From positions 1 to 49,038 of IMG/VR virus record IMGVR_UViG_3300021089_000387: a stretch of 49,038 nt of DNA; one strand, written 5' to 3'. Of the stretch, positions 47,608 through 49,038 are shown one piece after another (the stretch's first letter is position 1; the number at the start of each line of letters is the position of its first letter). Source of the DNA: a virus. The notes under the pieces were generated by a model. That model ran no database searches and was not told the DNA's origin. It was given only the letters and a program-made list of their open reading frames with translations. A program made the translations under genes and the position numbers.

Positions 47608-49038
47608 ATGTACCAATCTGATGATATGGAAAAAGTAACGGGTAATATTGCTACTAATATTAAAATAGCTGATATTTCCCTTAAAGCTTTTGCTACAAGT
47701 CTTAAAAATAGTTTAACCGAAATCCAATCGGTGATTAACTCCGTGGCGGGTTACAATACTCTAGCGGCAAATACTGCTAGGGAGGTCATGGGTTCGACAA
47801 GGGTAGTTGGAAACGCCATACAAAAAGCATCTGCTGCCGCCGCAGAAAATACTTTATTAGTTGGAAAAGGTGTTGAAGATAATATTAAATTATATGGGGC
47901 TCTAAATGAGTCCATGATGAGATTAACATTTTTCTCTGACAAACAAATTGAGGCATTTCAAATCTTAGGTTTTACCGCTAATATGTCTGCCGCGGAATTA
48001 GCTACTATGGCGACTTCATTTGATACATTAGGTTATACAACCGACAAAACATTGGAAACAATGGAAGGTATGACAAAACAGGCTCGGTCATATGGTTTAA
48101 ATGTCTCAGAATTTATGGGTGGTGTTAACAAGAATTTAAAGTTAATGACATCATATAATTTTAAAGATGGTGTGAAAGGTCTTTCTAATATGGTCGCACA
48201 AGCTCAATCTTTAAGAATTGATATGAGTACAACTGTTAGTTTAGCTGATAAATTAATGTCCCCTGAAGCCGCGATTGAAACCGCCGCAGGTTTCCAAATG
48301 TTAGGTGGTGCCATTGGTAAACTAGGTGACCCATTTCAGTTACTTCACATGGCTCAAACGGATATGGAAGGTCTACAAGATAGTGTTGTTGGTATGGCCG
48401 CAGCATCAGTGAGTTTTAACGAAGAAACGGGTGAATTTGATATCCCTGTTACTGAGATGTATCGACTTAGAGAGGCCGCGGATTTAGCTGGAATGGGTTA
48501 CCAAGAGATGACCGAATTAGCTATGAAGGCAGCTCAAAAAAATAAGAAATTAGATATATTAGGTAATCTTAGTGGTGTAAGTGATGAACAAAAAGAGTTA
48601 ATTTCTAATCTTGGTAAGATTAATAAAGACGGTAATATTGATATTACTATGCCTGATGGGACACTTAGACAAATTGGTCAAGGTTTCAATGATATGACAG
48701 CTAATGATTACACGGCATTAGAAAAAGTTGTAGCTAAAGATGCGATGAATGAACTAGATGTTGCTAAAAAATCGATGGGATATCTCAATGAAATAGCCGC
48801 GGCTCAATCAGTTCTAACGAATATGACTAGACTACAATTAGCACAAGGTGACGGTTTTACAGATATCGCGGAAGGTTTAGTAACGTCTAGTACCAATGTA
48901 ATTGACTCTCTTAAAGGTGAGAACGATAAAGGTGAAAGAGGTAAAGGAAGAAGGGCACAAGAATTTTTTCAAATACCTGATAAAGTTGTCGAAGCGTTTT
49001 CTTTGGGATTAAGTCAATTAAAAGTAAGTCCAGACCAG
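47608..49038 (+). CDS. Tail tape measure protein, N-terminal part (runs off window)
   Basis: A long frame opens at ATG 47608 and has no stop to the end of the window (477 codons). It begins MYQSDDMEKVTGNIATNIKIADISLKAF. The sequence is helical, Ala/Met/Gly rich, with repeated short hydrophobic turns (e.g. MLGGAIGKLGDPFQLLHMAQ, AELATMATSFDTLGYTTD), as in tape measure proteins. Position after the tail assembly genes fits. It sets tail length and may help DNA passage. The C-terminus and any lytic domain lie outside the window. Confidence 0.8.
   Translation, partial: MYQSDDMEKVTGNIATNIKIADISLKAFATSLKNSLTEIQSVINSVAGYNTLAANTAREVMGSTRVVGNAIQKASAAAAENTLLVGKGVEDNIKLYGALNESMMRLTFFSDKQIEAFQILGFTANMSAAELATMATSFDTLGYTTDKTLETMEGMTKQARSYGLNVSEFMGGVNKNLKLMTSYNFKDGVKGLSNMVAQAQSLRIDMSTTVSLADKLMSPEAAIETAAGFQMLGGAIGKLGDPFQLLHMAQTDMEGLQDSVVGMAAASVSFNEETGEFDIPVTEMYRLREAADLAGMGYQEMTELAMKAAQKNKKLDILGNLSGVSDEQKELISNLGKINKDGNIDITMPDGTLRQIGQGFNDMTANDYTALEKVVAKDAMNELDVAKKSMGYLNEIAAAQSVLTNMTRLQLAQGDGFTDIAEGLVTSSTNVIDSLKGENDKGERGKGRRAQEFFQIPDKVVEAFSLGLSQLKVSPDQ

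Overview
The window is a gene-dense, AT-rich stretch of a large tailed phage with a T4-type contractile tail. It is not a bacterial chromosome. Direct evidence: a family B DNA polymerase with exonuclease and polymerase motifs, a contractile tail sheath, a gp19-type tail tube, a gp15-like tail terminator, a gp5-like OB-fold baseplate protein, the start of a tape measure protein, a gp55-like late sigma factor, PhoH and dUTPase. Genes touch or overlap by 1-8 nt (TAATG, ATGA). Shine-Dalgarno sites are mostly absent and leaders are A-rich. With one TAnnTTTG-like promoter, this weakly suggests a Bacteroidota host; the host is not proven. I saw no tRNA, rRNA, CRISPR array, IS element, terminase, portal or major capsid gene in the window.

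Layout. 1-270 (+): end of a gene that starts outside the window. 267-6335 (-): small proteins and virion/baseplate genes. 6366-12638 (-): late sigma factor, two glycosyltransferases, a small unknown, a HAD phosphatase, PhoH, a GDP-mannose 3,5-epimerase-like enzyme and a short UDP-sugar dehydrogenase. 12742-17041 (+): DegT aminotransferase, a GNAT-sulfotransferase fusion and three glycosyltransferase-like proteins. 17043-24502 (-): further glycosyltransferases, dUTPase, a DEDDy exonuclease, a WYL-domain protein and several virion-type proteins. 24559-31471 (+): large virion/adhesion proteins, including one with a metzincin-type protease signature and one with Thr-Pro repeats, then a Cys-rich protein. 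31574-34405 (+): DNA polymerase. 34374-39233 (-): small virion-like protein, neck-like protein, a superoxide dismutase fused to a nuclease-like domain, and an SNF2 ATPase. 39280-49038 (+): neck and tail terminator, a tiny antisense ribbon-helix-helix gene, a very long sheath, a HAD phosphatase, tail tube, tail assembly proteins and the tape measure, which runs off the end.

How it fits together. Structural genes are repeatedly preceded, in the correct orientation, by TATTTATA or one-base variants, a likely late promoter for the gp55-like sigma factor. The polymerase gene instead has a consensus sigma70-type promoter and a leader hairpin. The sugar enzymes and about eight glycosyltransferase-like genes form a glycan synthesis and decoration programme of unknown target (virion, host surface or DNA). 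The most unusual items are the Mn-type SOD/nuclease-like fusion, the virion metzincin, the GNAT-sulfotransferase fusion, the epimerase-centred sugar cluster, and a recurring N-terminal short helix with an [IL]xE site that could be a capsid-targeting tag.
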